This document shows positions 17,447 to 26,208 of a stretch of DNA of 56,534 nt, piece by piece (position 1 is the first letter of the stretch; each line of letters begins with the position of its first letter). Location: contig CAJFJP010000002.1 in assembly GCA_904384255.1 (NCBI GenBank), positions 1 to 56,534 of the forward strand. The letters are read 5' to 3'. Made by a program: the position numbers and the translations under genes. Source of the stretch: Candidatus Timburyella stercoris (lineage in GTDB: Bacteria; Bacillota; Clostridia; Oscillospirales; Acutalibacteraceae). Below the pieces are notes generated by a model. It saw nothing but the letters and a program-made list of their open reading frames with translations, had not been told where the DNA came from and made no database searches.

Positions 17447-18451
17447 ATGCCGCAAAGAGCAGGACGCACATTAATATTGCCGTCGAAGCCGTCGGTTACT
17501 GGTTACGCGGCGGTTGTTGGGAAAAAAGAGGGTGAAGGCCCTTTGGCACAGTGGTTTGATAAAATAAATGAAGATACAACATTAGGCGAAGCATCATGGG
17601 AAAAAGCGGAAAGCGCACTTGTAAAGGACGCTCTCAGCTTTGCATTGGATAAATCGAATAATCCGCCGTCAAATATAGATTATTTGTTTGCAGGAGATCT
17701 TTTAAATCAATGTACAGGCACAACGTTCGGGCTAAGGGACTATAACATACCATATATAGGAATATATGGAGCATGCTCGACAATGGCTCTTACACTGGCA
17801 CAGGCGGCAATATATGTTGACGGCGGCGCCGCGCAGAAATGCGCTGCTGCGACATCATCTCATTTTTGTTCAGCCGAAAGACAGTTTCGCCAACCGCTGG
17901 AATATGGCGGCCAGCGCCCGCCAACATCGCAGTGGACGGTGACAGGCGCCGGAGCCGCTATAGTTGAAAATACCGGACCGGGTCCCTTTATATCATCCGT
18001 TACAATTGGCAAAATGGTAGATTACGGAATAAAGGATGCAAATAATATGGGTGCTGCAATGGCTCCTGCGGCGGCGGACACAATAAAAGCTTATTTTAAA
18101 GACACAAATACTACTCCGGAAAACTATGATTTAATTTTAACTGGAGATTTGGCAAGAATAGGTACAGACCTGCTTTATGAGCTGCTGGAGCGAGAAAATA
18201 TTAATATTAGAGAGAAGCACAACGACTGCGGACTTATGATATTTGACCGAAAAAAGCAGAAAGTGAATGCTGGGGCATCGGGTTGCGGATGTGCCGCAGC
18301 GGTGCTCTGCTCTTACATCTTTGAACAAATGCGGCAGAGAAATCTTAAAAATATATTGTTTTGCGCAACTGGTGCGCTTATGTCGACTACTACAAGCCAG
18401 CAAGGAGAATCTATACCATCTGTGGCGCACCTTTTAAATATAACAATATAG
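17447..18451 (+). CDS. spoVAD: Stage V sporulation protein AD
   Basis: A soluble, thiolase-fold component of the SpoVA complex. In Bacillus it binds dipicolinic acid at the spore inner membrane. The 334 aa match the family length. Typical motifs include the GDLLNQCTGTTFGLRDY segment, IGIYGACSTMALTLA around the thiolase-like Cys, the SSHFCSAERQFRQPLEYG block, and a terminal ALMSTTTSQQGESIPSVAH. Start ATG 17447 follows AAAGG. No spoVAE (AEB) follows, although it usually completes the minimal clostridial operon. The gene is intact. Confidence 0.96.
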   Translation: MPQRAGRTLILPSKPSVTGYAAVVGKKEGEGPLAQWFDKINEDTTLGEASWEKAESALVKDALSFALDKSNNPPSNIDYLFAGDLLNQCTGTTFGLRDYNIPYIGIYGACSTMALTLAQAAIYVDGGAAQKCAAATSSHFCSAERQFRQPLEYGGQRPPTSQWTVTGAGAAIVENTGPGPFISSVTIGKMVDYGIKDANNMGAAMAPAAADTIKAYFKDTNTTPENYDLILTGDLARIGTDLLYELLERENINIREKHNDCGLMIFDRKKQKVNAGASGCGCAAAVLCSYIFEQMRQRNLKNILFCATGALMSTTTSQQGESIPSVAHLLNITI

Positions 18452-19215
18452 GAAATTAGTGATACAAAATAAAATACCAGACCAATGCCACTCACAAAAA
18501 AATATTTAATAAAAATTAAACTCTATTATAAGAAAGCGTTTTGCCACACAACATGACGCTTTCTTATAGTTGCTTTAGCACATAGATTTTTCGTTCTACA
18601 GGGGCGGGCAAAAGTAATTGATTAAATATTTTGGAACATTGCTAACATAATAAAAAATAGCGCTGTTTTTCCAAAGCATATTTAGAAAAATTTTAATTAA
18701 TTGCTGCCAACAAAGCTTTAACAAAAGATGTTTTAGATAGTGCAATAGATGCTTTTCAGCCCTTTTCCTCCACATGTCAGCAAATACTGGAACTTGCAAT
18801 CTGTACAAAGCACTGGATTATTTGGCTTAAATAAGATGCTAAATATACGAAATAGCCTTTAAATATTTATATATTTGCGCATGTATAAGTTGACATAAAA
18901 TTTTAATTTATTAATATTAAACGGGATGCCGAAAAGGATAAATTATATGTATGTGATGTTTTAAAACACCTCTGCTTCACTTGTTTAGAATAAAATTATT
19001 ATATCTTGAAAAAATACGAAGATTAAATATGCATATTAAGCATAGATACATAAAAAAAGAATAAACTGTAACTTAAAGCAAAAATAAAATTTTGTGCCGA
19101 AATTATACCAAATATGTAACAGGGATTTCATGTTGCTTTATTGACTTGAGATTTTTATTTTGGTCTGATAATGTATATATATAAAATATTAGCATAATAT
19201 AGGGGACTGGGTAGC
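18452..19215. other. Gene-free interval after spoVAD
   Basis: About 760 bases. It holds the inverted repeat at 18527-18568 and AT-rich sequence; no spoVAE remnant or other gene is recognisable. TTGAGA-N17-TAATGT at 19146-19174 may be the promoter for the following phosphohexomutase. Confidence 0.5.
18527..18568. terminator. 13-bp perfect inverted repeat, probable terminator of spoVA
   Basis: TATAAGAAAGCGT (18527-18539) and ACGCTTTCTTATA (18556-18568) around a 16-base loop. No long T run follows, so it may be a processing or stability hairpin instead. Confidence 0.5.
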
Positions 19216-20718
19216 ATGATTTCTCTGAAAAGCGGCACAGATATAAGAGGAATTGCATCAGAGGGAGTAGATGGAGAGCATATAAATCTGACCGATGATG
19301 TAATAAAGAAAATAACAGCAGCATTTGTAAAATGGCTGTCGAATTACACGTCCAAGCCGGAAAGCTCGCTGGTTATTTCTATAGGTCACGATTCGCGTAT
19401 ATCTGCTGAACGTATAAAGTCGGCAGCAATATCGGCAATGGGCGGAATAGGCAAAATATATGATACTGGGCTTGCATCGACACCGGCAATGTTTATGTCT
19501 GTTATAGACCTTGACTGTGACGGAGCTGTACAGATTACGGCGAGTCATCATCCTTTTAATAGGAACGGGCTGAAATTTTTCACTAAAAACGGCGGCCTGA
19601 ATGAAAATGATATTGAAGATATACTGCATTTAGCCGAAAAAATTGAAGGGATATCCGACAAATGCGGTAATATAGAAAAGATTGACTATATGTCAAAATA
19701 TGCGACGCGCCTTAGGAAGCTGATATGTGATGGACTTGGCAAAAGCGAGGCGGATAAGCCGCTGAGCGGGGTTAAAATTGCGGTGGACGCCTCTAACGGC
19801 GCCGGCGGATTTTTTGCTGAAAAGGTGCTCCGTGAATTGGGCGCAGATATAAGCGGAAGCAGATATCTTGAGCCGGACGGGATGTTTCCCAATCACGTGC
19901 CAAATCCTGAAGACGCAGCGGCGATGGAGTCGATTTCAGAAGCAGTGCTTTAAAGCGGTTCGGACTTCGGCGTGATTTTTGATACTGATGTTGACCGCGC
20001 GGCCTGTGTTGACAATAAGGGCATGCCGATAAACCGCAATCGCCTTGTAGCGCTTGCAGCAGCTATAGCCTTAGAGCAGTGTCCCGGCGGTACAATAGTG
20101 ACGGACAGCACCACCTCTGCGGGGCTGAAATTATTTATAGAGGATACTCTTAAGGGAAAGCATCACAGATATCGCCGTGGATACCGCAACGTAATAAACG
20201 AAGGTATAAAGCTGAACGAAAGCGGTGAAAATTGCCCGCTGGCTATTGAAACATCTGGACACGCTGCCTTTAAAAACAATTATTTTTTAGACGACGGTGC
20301 ATATCTTATAACGCTGATAATAGTAAAAATGATGCAGCTGCGCAGTGAGGGGAGAAGTCTTGACGACCTTATAGAAGCGCTGGAGGAACCGGCTGAAGAG
20401 GCGGTATACAGGTTTGATATAATTTACAGCGATTTTAGAAGCTATGGTCAAAAGGTAATATCGCTGCTTATGGACTTTGCGGATAAAAATCCGAAATGCA
20501 GAATGGCGCCTGATAATTACGAAGGTGTGAGAATATATTGTTCAGCTGATGAAAAAGATTGGTTTTTATTAAGGCTAAGCGTGCATGATCCTGTATTGTC
20601 ACTCAATATTGAAAGTGCACACAAGGGCGGCGTTGCAAAAATAAAGAAGCTGTTAAAGCCGTTTTTCCTTAGCTTCAGCGGACTAAATATATCTTCACTG
20701 TGCTGTGAAGCAGAATAG
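19216..20718 (+). pseudogene. Phosphomannomutase/phosphoglucomutase interrupted by in-frame TAA
   Basis: An alpha-D-phosphohexomutase that would interconvert hexose 6- and 1-phosphates. One continuous frame of 500 codons is broken only by TAA at 19951-19953 (codon 246). The first half (19216-19950) has the N-terminal domain and the phosphoserine loop TASHHPFNRNG. The second half continues in the same frame from 19954, carries the metal-binding FDTDVDR immediately after the stop, then the sugar-binding ETSGHAAF region and C-terminal domain. There is no frameshift or other lesion. TAA replaces a codon such as AAA, GAA or CAA. A GTG at 19972 could restart but has no ribosome site. Alternatives are a recent nonsense mutation, a sequence error, or readthrough. 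Confidence 0.85.
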
Positions 20719-20953
20719 TGCGGCGGATAATATAAAATGCTTACAGGTGAGAAGTAAAATTATTTGTGACTTATATTGCATTATTAAAAGTGTTGAATTT
20801 TTACCAGATCTGTGCCTACGAATTTAAATCTGGTTCACAAATCTGATTAAAAATTAATTATTACTGCTTGAAAAAGATTTATCTGTTCTGTTTTACGGTC
20901 GCAGAAACGTATTATAGTATATAATGATTTTTTATAAAAAGTGTTAAAAAGTG

Positions 20954-20980
20954 AAAGCCGCAGGATATTCCTGCGGCTTT
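20954..20980. terminator. Intrinsic terminator between mutase and phage block
   Basis: Perfect 12-bp stem AAAGCCGCAGGA (20954-20965) and TCCTGCGGCTTT (20969-20980) with a 3-base loop, between converging transcription units. The rest of 20719-21068 is AT-rich and without a gene. Confidence 0.85.
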
Positions 20981-21068
20981 AAATATTTAAGCACAATTTT
21001 GCTTAACTTAAGCGTCACTAACATAGGATTTTTTAATTTTAAGCCGAAGCGTACAATAGGAAAATATA

Positions 21069-22034
21069 CTACATAGATGAGTATTTACTTGATGTCGGCC
21101 GTAGCTCTACTTCTGTATATTCACCGTTCATATCCATAACATACTTTACGCTTGTAAGAAATAAATTAGAGTTATTTCCAAACATAGTATCGTTAATGGC
21201 AGCTTTTTCCCAAGTAAGAAAATTTTTATAGCCTGGTACGCGTATAGTATAAAAGCGAGTATCGGCATTATTTTGCTTTAACTCATAATCGCAAAGCTGC
21301 ATGTTTGCAACTTCTTTGGTATCAGGGAAATTTATAAGTTTTCTGCGGTTTATCATTTGGGCAGTCTCTGTCTGATCAGATGCCATTAACATATATTGTC
21401 CGCTTACCTCGCTTATACCCCACATTTGGCTGTATCTTTTATAGCGATCATCGTTGTATGACAAATATGAAAATTTAATTCCGCCCTCGGCGGAGTTTGA
21501 AAAGGTATGGGTAGTATTTATAAAGTTTGGATTAAATACTACTAATCCATCCTCATTGACGTCCGGAGCACAGCCGTATGCAAACCAGACTATAGTGCCT
21601 AATGCATCCCATTCAGAGTCGCCTTTATAAATTTCTGTTTTAAGCACTGTAGAGGCATTTAGAGCTTCTTTATAATTTATACCATATTTATTTTGAATGT
21701 AAGTTTGGAAATAATCCATTATAAAGGTGTTGTACGGGAACTCCCTCGGAATGGCATCATTATCTGTGAGCAGCGCACCGCGTGAGCGAGCAGTAACTTC
21801 CATATATTTGCCGTCGTCATCCATATAGGTATATACTTTATCTGTATATCCGGTAAAAAGCTGGTTATTGTTATCGTCATATAAATTTAAGATAAGCGCG
21901 TCTATCCTCTGAGTTGTTGGAAATACAACGCCAGCAGATGTATATGGCTCATATATTTTCTTTTGCATTACCAGTTTAATAGGATTTGCTATATCAATGT
22001 TTGAATAGTTAAGATCAGTTATAGAAACCTTCAT
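21069..22034 (-). CDS. Phage baseplate hub protein (gpD/XkdQ-like)
   Basis: A 321-aa protein with the order of contractile-tail hub proteins: an N-terminal beta domain (TQRIDALILNLYDD, LFTGYTDKVYTY), then the conserved SRGALLTDND region that is standard in XkdQ/gpD-like hubs, and a C-terminal beta domain. In PBSX the equivalent gene follows the LysM gene, as here (4-base overlap with the LysM stop). In a complete phage it would form the base of the tail tube. It is the last gene of the block: no baseplate wedge, tape measure or fibre genes follow, only a terminator. Confidence 0.75.
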   Translation of the reverse strand: MKVSITDLNYSNIDIANPIKLVMQKKIYEPYTSAGVVFPTTQRIDALILNLYDDNNNQLFTGYTDKVYTYMDDDGKYMEVTARSRGALLTDNDAIPREFPYNTFIMDYFQTYIQNKYGINYKEALNASTVLKTEIYKGDSEWDALGTIVWFAYGCAPDVNEDGLVVFNPNFINTTHTFSNSAEGGIKFSYLSYNDDRYKRYSQMWGISEVSGQYMLMASDQTETAQMINRRKLINFPDTKEVANMQLCDYELKQNNADTRFYTIRVPGYKNFLTWEKAAINDTMFGNNSNLFLTSVKYVMDMNGEYTEVELRPTSSKYSSM

Positions 22035-22549
22035 TTCTTTAAAATCAGCTCCTTGTTTGGAGGCAAGACGGCATCAGTAATGCTTGGATTAAGCTCGATA
22101 AGCGTTTCTACTGGTATATTATATGCATTGCTTATAGCCCATATAGTAGTGCCGTTAAAGGTGCTTGCAGTATCACTGTTGGGACCGCTGTGCTCTATTT
22201 CGGTAAATATGTCTTCAACAAATGTAAAAGAATATTTTATACTTTCCGGACCCGGCTCTCCTAAAAGAGTAAATTCGGAAAAGTAAGCGGAGTAAGTGAC
22301 AAATCCCGGAATATAAAGTTCCTTTGGCGTATTGTCTTTAAACAAGTTGAATAGCTTAAAATAGCTTACAAATGCGCTTGTACTGAAAAACTCACCCTCG
22401 CCTGATAATATTCTTGCGCTTTGACCGTAATTTTGCAAATTGGTACCATTATTTGGTACAAAAAAATCCTTTAAATTTTTTGTGCATTTTAAAGTCATGT
22501 TAGTCGGATTATTTGGCCATGTAAATGTTGCAAATCTAAGTTTGTCCAT
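22031..22549 (-). CDS. LysM-domain phage tail/baseplate protein (XkdP-like)
   Basis: 172 aa. The N-terminal 115 residues form a domain of the type seen in small tail-assembly proteins (FATFTWPNNP, then the YSFTFVEDI strand). The C-terminus is a single LysM domain (TIWAISNAYNIPVETLIELNP, ending ILKK). In contractile phages and PBSX-like particles this architecture lies at the tube-baseplate junction. It is packed between the tube-like gene (35-base gap) and the hub gene (overlap). No signal peptide, which argues against a host cell-wall protein. Confidence 0.75.
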   Translation of the reverse strand: MDKLRFATFTWPNNPTNMTLKCTKNLKDFFVPNNGTNLQNYGQSARILSGEGEFFSTSAFVSYFKLFNLFKDNTPKELYIPGFVTYSAYFSEFTLLGEPGPESIKYSFTFVEDIFTEIEHSGPNSDTASTFNGTTIWAISNAYNIPVETLIELNPSITDAVLPPNKELILKK

Positions 22550-22584
22550 ATCATTCTCTTTTCTGTAATAAATTAAGCTGTTAA

Positions 22585-22962
22585 CTATGTAATCTGACGT
22601 TTATAGGATAAGATTTGGATATTGTCAATTAACCGGCTGTTGATACTGCAGGATTCTTTTACATTTAAAAGTCGGCATTCGCTGAAAACGATATTATAAT
22701 CTGGCAGAGCGATTTTAATAGTAAAGGTGGCGTCTTTATACGAACTGAAGAAGTCCGGCGCATTGCTGTCGAGCTTTAACTGAGAAAGCGTTATATTATG
22801 TTCTTCCGTATCAAAGCACATATTATCGTAGGCTTCAAATGCACTGCCTATGTGCCGATATGATATATGGCTGTCGACGGTTATTGATTCTATCATCCCA
22901 ACAGGTGCATCATCTATGCTGACCAATATGTCTTTAGCAAGTACAAATTTAGCATCAGGCAT
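22585..22962 (-). CDS. Probable phage tail tube-like protein
   Basis: 125 aa, beta-rich, from ATG 22962 with GGAGGTGG upstream; a longer open frame to 23070 is not used. Strands such as VLVSIDDAPVGMIESITVD at the N-terminus and IDNIQILSYKR at the C-terminus fit the compact barrel of tube proteins (XkdM/gpFII type). Position after the terminator-like protein and before the LysM and hub proteins supports this. The start overlaps the previous stop by eight bases. Sequence similarity is weak by eye, so the role is mainly inferred from gene order. Confidence 0.5.
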   Translation of the reverse strand: MPDAKFVLAKDILVSIDDAPVGMIESITVDSHISYRHIGSAFEAYDNMCFDTEEHNITLSQLKLDSNAPDFFSSYKDATFTIKIALPDYNIVFSECRLLNVKESCSINSRLIDNIQILSYKRQIT

Positions 22963-23392
22963 TATTGCCACCTCCGCTCTGCAGAAGGTTGAAACACCTT
23001 GCGGATATAGACTGCGACAAAATTTCACTTGTTGAATTATATTGAACCGATCCTGTCGAAATAGAGGCAATGCTCAAGTTAGTATCTGACAAAAGTATAT
23101 CTATAGCGGAATCGATAAGGTCGGATATATAGCTGCCGCCTGTTTCAACATGAGCATAAATTTTAATGGTAATGTCTATAATTTCAGTGCTGCCAGTGAC
23201 ATAGGAATCGCTTGTAGAATAGACAACATTACCCAACCCAGCGTCAGACACCTCTGCTTTGACAGCAGATATGGTAACGCAAGGATAGCTTGAATATTTT
23301 TGATTTTGAGGATATTCACTGAATACCTCCATGTTTTGAAAAACCGCGTCGGATTTTAAAAGCGTTATAATATTATTGAGATAAGCTTGCAT
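22955..23392 (-). CDS. Phage tail terminator/completion-like protein
   Basis: 145 aa. It begins with a helix (MQAYLNNIITLLKSDAVF) and then beta strands (YPCVTISAVKAEV, IIDITIKIYAHVETGG) followed by SYISDLIDSAIDILL. This alpha-beta order resembles tail-terminator proteins that cap the tube and join it to the head. AGGAG precedes ATG 23392. It overlaps the previous gene by 20 bases and the next by 8. The family call is by topology and position only. Confidence 0.5.
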   Translation of the reverse strand: MQAYLNNIITLLKSDAVFQNMEVFSEYPQNQKYSSYPCVTISAVKAEVSDAGLGNVVYSTSDSYVTGSTEIIDITIKIYAHVETGGSYISDLIDSAIDILLSDTNLSIASISTGSVQYNSTSEILSQSISARCFNLLQSGGGNNA

Positions 23393-23735
23393 TTGTAACT
23401 CCTACAGAATGTTTGAGTATAGCCCAGCAGTAGCAGGGCTTGTTTTTAAAATAAATCATTTCAGAACGCCGCACTACATATTTATCACCGGATGCATCTT
23501 CAATATATGTATCGGCATTCATATCGCCGAGATTATATTCGGCAGAGCCGATATATACGAAATACTTTATATTTTCATAGCCTTCGGGTTTATATGTTCC
23601 GCTTAAATACTGTCTGTTTTTGTACAGAAACGGCTGTATAAAAGCACTGCAGCTTATTGTGCCTTCTGAGCTCACTAATTTTATCCGGTTTCCGTATTTT
23701 TTAATAAAATAGTCCACCTGTTTGGCAGCGGTCAT
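23373..23735 (-). CDS. Phage head-closure/stopper-like protein
   Basis: 120 aa, mostly beta strands (IKLVSSEGTISCSAFIQPF, YFVYIGSAEYNLGDMNADTYIEDASG), a pattern typical of head-closure or minor capsid proteins between the adaptor and tail terminator genes. The start ATG 23735 overlaps the upstream stop by one base (TAATG) with GGGAGGG ahead of it, so translation is coupled. No enzymatic motif. Confidence 0.5.
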   Translation of the reverse strand: MTAAKQVDYFIKKYGNRIKLVSSEGTISCSAFIQPFLYKNRQYLSGTYKPEGYENIKYFVYIGSAEYNLGDMNADTYIEDASGDKYVVRRSEMIYFKNKPCYCWAILKHSVGVTNASLSQ

Positions 23736-24121
23736 TATAAATCCCTCCCGCAGTCAGGAATGGCAGAAAACACAAACTCGGAGTCAGATAAAAGGTGCAT
23801 AATAGGGCGCATATATTCCTGCTTTATGCTTTCGGCAGCGCCGATTGTATTGCCAGCACTACGCGTGACAGTAACGTCTCCTGCTTTAAATGATGAAGAT
23901 GTATCCTGAGCTGACGAGATAAGCGACATTCTGTAAAATGCCACGGCTGCCGCCGCACGGCATAATGCGTCCTCATTTGCTGCAGCAGATGACACGTCTA
24001 TTAACTGAGCTTCTATTTCCTCGGCACACGCCAGGCAAAGTCCGGAGTATTCTTCGGCGTCCGTCTCGGACAGGCCGCTGAACATACAAAAATTGTCAAA
24101 TACCTTATCGCTGTCTAGCAT
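23735..24121 (-). CDS. Phage head-tail connector/adaptor-like protein
   Basis: 128 aa, predominantly helical (LDSDKVFDNFCMFSGLSE, CAEEIEAQLIDVSSAAANED, AAAVAFYRMSLI), matching the helical adaptor proteins placed just after the major capsid gene. ATG 24121 has AAAGGAGG upstream; a longer open frame to 24175 reaches back to the capsid stop but lacks a site. Role inferred from composition and position. Confidence 0.6.
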   Translation of the reverse strand: MLDSDKVFDNFCMFSGLSETDAEEYSGLCLACAEEIEAQLIDVSSAAANEDALCRAAAAVAFYRMSLISSAQDTSSSFKAGDVTVTRSAGNTIGAAESIKQEYMRPIMHLLSDSEFVFSAIPDCGRDL

Positions 24122-24177
24122 GATATCCTCCTTTCTAAATTGAGCGGCAGGGGGAACACCCCTGCCGCGGAGCAAAA

Positions 24178-25185
24178 TTACGCAGTAGCGAGCGAAAGAA
24201 CCTTGGAGGCGTCGGCAAATATCTTTGAGAAACCGACAGTGGAGGTTATGGCAGTGCGCTCTGTCTGACAGTCTATAAGCTTGTCATATTCAACGCTTAC
24301 GTCTGTAGATACTACCATTTCCAGCGAGTATTTCTTGTCAAGTGCGATAAATGTCTTTTCCGCCAGTGAGCTTGAGCATATGAGCTTTGCTCCGAGCGGA
24401 GTGCTCAGCTTGCCGGTGCCCTGGAAGTTAAGTCCGGTAAGGGGATTTTTAAACTCGTCTATAGCAAGCAAAAGCTGCATAACATCCTTTGATACTATAA
24501 TAGTATTCATTTCATACGGCTGCAAAGCTGCCCAGACCTTGAGAATATCGTCATATGTAACTGTATCGGCAGTTGCAACATTTACAACGCCGGCAGCATT
24601 GCTGTTATCGCCGGACTTTATGATAGAAACCGCATCGTTAAGCTGCTGTGATGCGATATTGGCGCCTATGCGCTTTAACGCAACGGTAAAAATGTCTATT
24701 CTCTGGAACTTGAGGGATTCATAAGAAGCCACCAGCATACTGCCGTACTTTTTAAGGTCGACAAGATTGGGCTTTGTCGTTACGGGTGAGCTGCTTATTG
24801 TGCCGCCCTCGGCTATTTCCGTGGAAATAGTGGTGCTTATATCGGCGCTTATGCTGCGATAATCTATGCCGGGTATAACAGTAACAGCCGCAGCAATATC
24901 TTCGACATTAACTATTTCTGACATACCCTGCTTAACAGCACGTCTTACATATTCAGGGAAGAGTATGCTTGACTCAGGAGCTGCAAAAAATTTCTGAACC
25001 ATGTCGGAATCCTTGCCGCAGACTTTTATGTCAAAACGCTTAAGCTGGCGCTGATAGGCGTCCATTCCCTCAAGCTCTGTTCCGGCGTATTCTGACGACG
25101 GGTCCAAGTCTTCAAGTATCTGTGAGAAGCTTTTAGCAGAGTTTGTGTACATGCTTTTAGTAAGGTTAATATTTTCGTAATTCAT
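24178..25185 (-). CDS. Phage major capsid protein
   Basis: 335 aa. The N-terminal segment is followed by a body with HK97-fold features: a segment rich in charged and Gly residues, the long spine-helix-like stretch ESLKFQRIDIFTVALKRIG, and the C-terminal A-domain elements (NTIIVSKDVMQLLLAIDE, TPLGAKLICSSSL). Position directly after the protease gene and before connector genes is the standard head order. AAAGGAG precedes ATG 25185. The gene is intact. The fold call is by pattern, not structure. Confidence 0.78.
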   Translation of the reverse strand: MNYENINLTKSMYTNSAKSFSQILEDLDPSSEYAGTELEGMDAYQRQLKRFDIKVCGKDSDMVQKFFAAPESSILFPEYVRRAVKQGMSEIVNVEDIAAAVTVIPGIDYRSISADISTTISTEIAEGGTISSSPVTTKPNLVDLKKYGSMLVASYESLKFQRIDIFTVALKRIGANIASQQLNDAVSIIKSGDNSNAAGVVNVATADTVTYDDILKVWAALQPYEMNTIIVSKDVMQLLLAIDEFKNPLTGLNFQGTGKLSTPLGAKLICSSSLAEKTFIALDKKYSLEMVVSTDVSVEYDKLIDCQTERTAITSTVGFSKIFADASKVLSLATA

Positions 25186-25203
25186 ATATATTCTCCTTTA
25201 AAA

Positions 25204-26208
25204 TTATATTTTAAATTCCTTATAGTCTTCCTTTTCGGCTTTGGGACCGTATGGCGCTATCTGCGGTGTCGGCGGGAACATCTTGTCGATATCGCTGTTG
25301 AACACCGATTTAAAGGCCTTCAGCTCATCGATAGACATCTTGTCGCATACACTTTCCATAACGTCCTTTTTAAGCTCCGGCTTGGCGATAGAGCATGACT
25401 TCAATACATCTGCTTTAAGGTCGTGCAGATATGTCTCGCCTATGCCGGCCATATACTCCATTTTCCTGATATAGTCTCCCAGCGCCTCCGCTTCAGATTT
25501 GTGAAGCAAAACACCGTTGTCGTTTACCGCCGAAAGAGATTTTACAGTAGTGGCAATGTCCAAATTATCCTCTCCCTTCGCATGAGCGCTTAATCCATAT
25601 GATTTTACAACGCCGGCCTTTGGCTGTGCCGGGACTGCGACAAACGACCATTCAAAGGCGTCGGCCGGATTGATAAGCTCGGCATAACACAGCTTTTTAG
25701 CGCCGTTTGATTTATACTGCCGACCTTTAACATGCTTGCATTGGTTGCTGCGCATGTCGTTGCCGCATATTGAGCATACCGTTTTAGCCACCGAGCATCC
25801 GATGCTGACTTCCTTTTTAATGCCGGCGTCAATTTCCGTACGCAAATCCTCATTGCGGCTGGTTTTAGGCATATATGCCCTCGCCTTAAGGCGCATATAA
25901 TCCTCACCGGTACTTGTTTTTTTGCCGGTTACCGGCTCCACCTCGCAGGCAAAAATTCTGGCCATTTGGTCCTTGCCCTTCATCGAATGGTCAAATATGC
26001 CGGACTTGCCGATATAAAGCTCGGCAAGCTTGTGAAGCGATTCTGTGGTGAACCTCTCAAAGTCCCTGTCTATCTCGTTGTCGCAGAGAATAATGGAGAA
26101 AACAAAGACCTCATCTCTTTTAAGCTGCCTTCTGGACTGCTTGTTGATAAGTTCAAGCTCCTCGTCCGTTATCTCTGAAGCAACCTTATCAAGATAACCT
26201 TCTTTCAT
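25204..26208 (-). CDS. Phage capsid-maturation protease (XkdF-like) with Cys/His cluster
   Basis: 334 aa. The N-terminal two thirds resemble XkdF/prohead proteases that cleave scaffold and capsid during maturation: DRDFERFTTESLHKLAELY, the His-containing GIFDHSMKGKDQMAR, and a later EVSIGCSV/FEWSFVAVPAQP segment carrying likely catalytic Ser residues. In the middle lies a zinc-ribbon-like cluster, CSICGNDMRSNQCKH. The Glu/Lys-rich C-terminal third (SEAEALGDYIRK onward) could act as a fused scaffold. The start overlaps the portal stop by four bases. Confidence 0.7.
   Translation of the reverse strand: MKEGYLDKVASEITDEELELINKQSRRQLKRDEVFVFSIILCDNEIDRDFERFTTESLHKLAELYIGKSGIFDHSMKGKDQMARIFACEVEPVTGKKTSTGEDYMRLKARAYMPKTSRNEDLRTEIDAGIKKEVSIGCSVAKTVCSICGNDMRSNQCKHVKGRQYKSNGAKKLCYAELINPADAFEWSFVAVPAQPKAGVVKSYGLSAHAKGEDNLDIATTVKSLSAVNDNGVLLHKSEAEALGDYIRKMEYMAGIGETYLHDLKADVLKSCSIAKPELKKDVMESVCDKMSIDELKAFKSVFNSDIDKMFPPTPQIAPYGPKAEKEDYKEFKI

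Noticed and set aside
18596-18808. Possible spoVAE remnant after spoVAD
   Set aside because: The minus-strand frame has no membrane pattern or resemblance to SpoVAE.
19972-20718. Second half of the mutase as an independent gene from GTG 19972
   Set aside because: No ribosome site, and it starts inside the metal-binding domain; one interrupted gene is the simpler reading.
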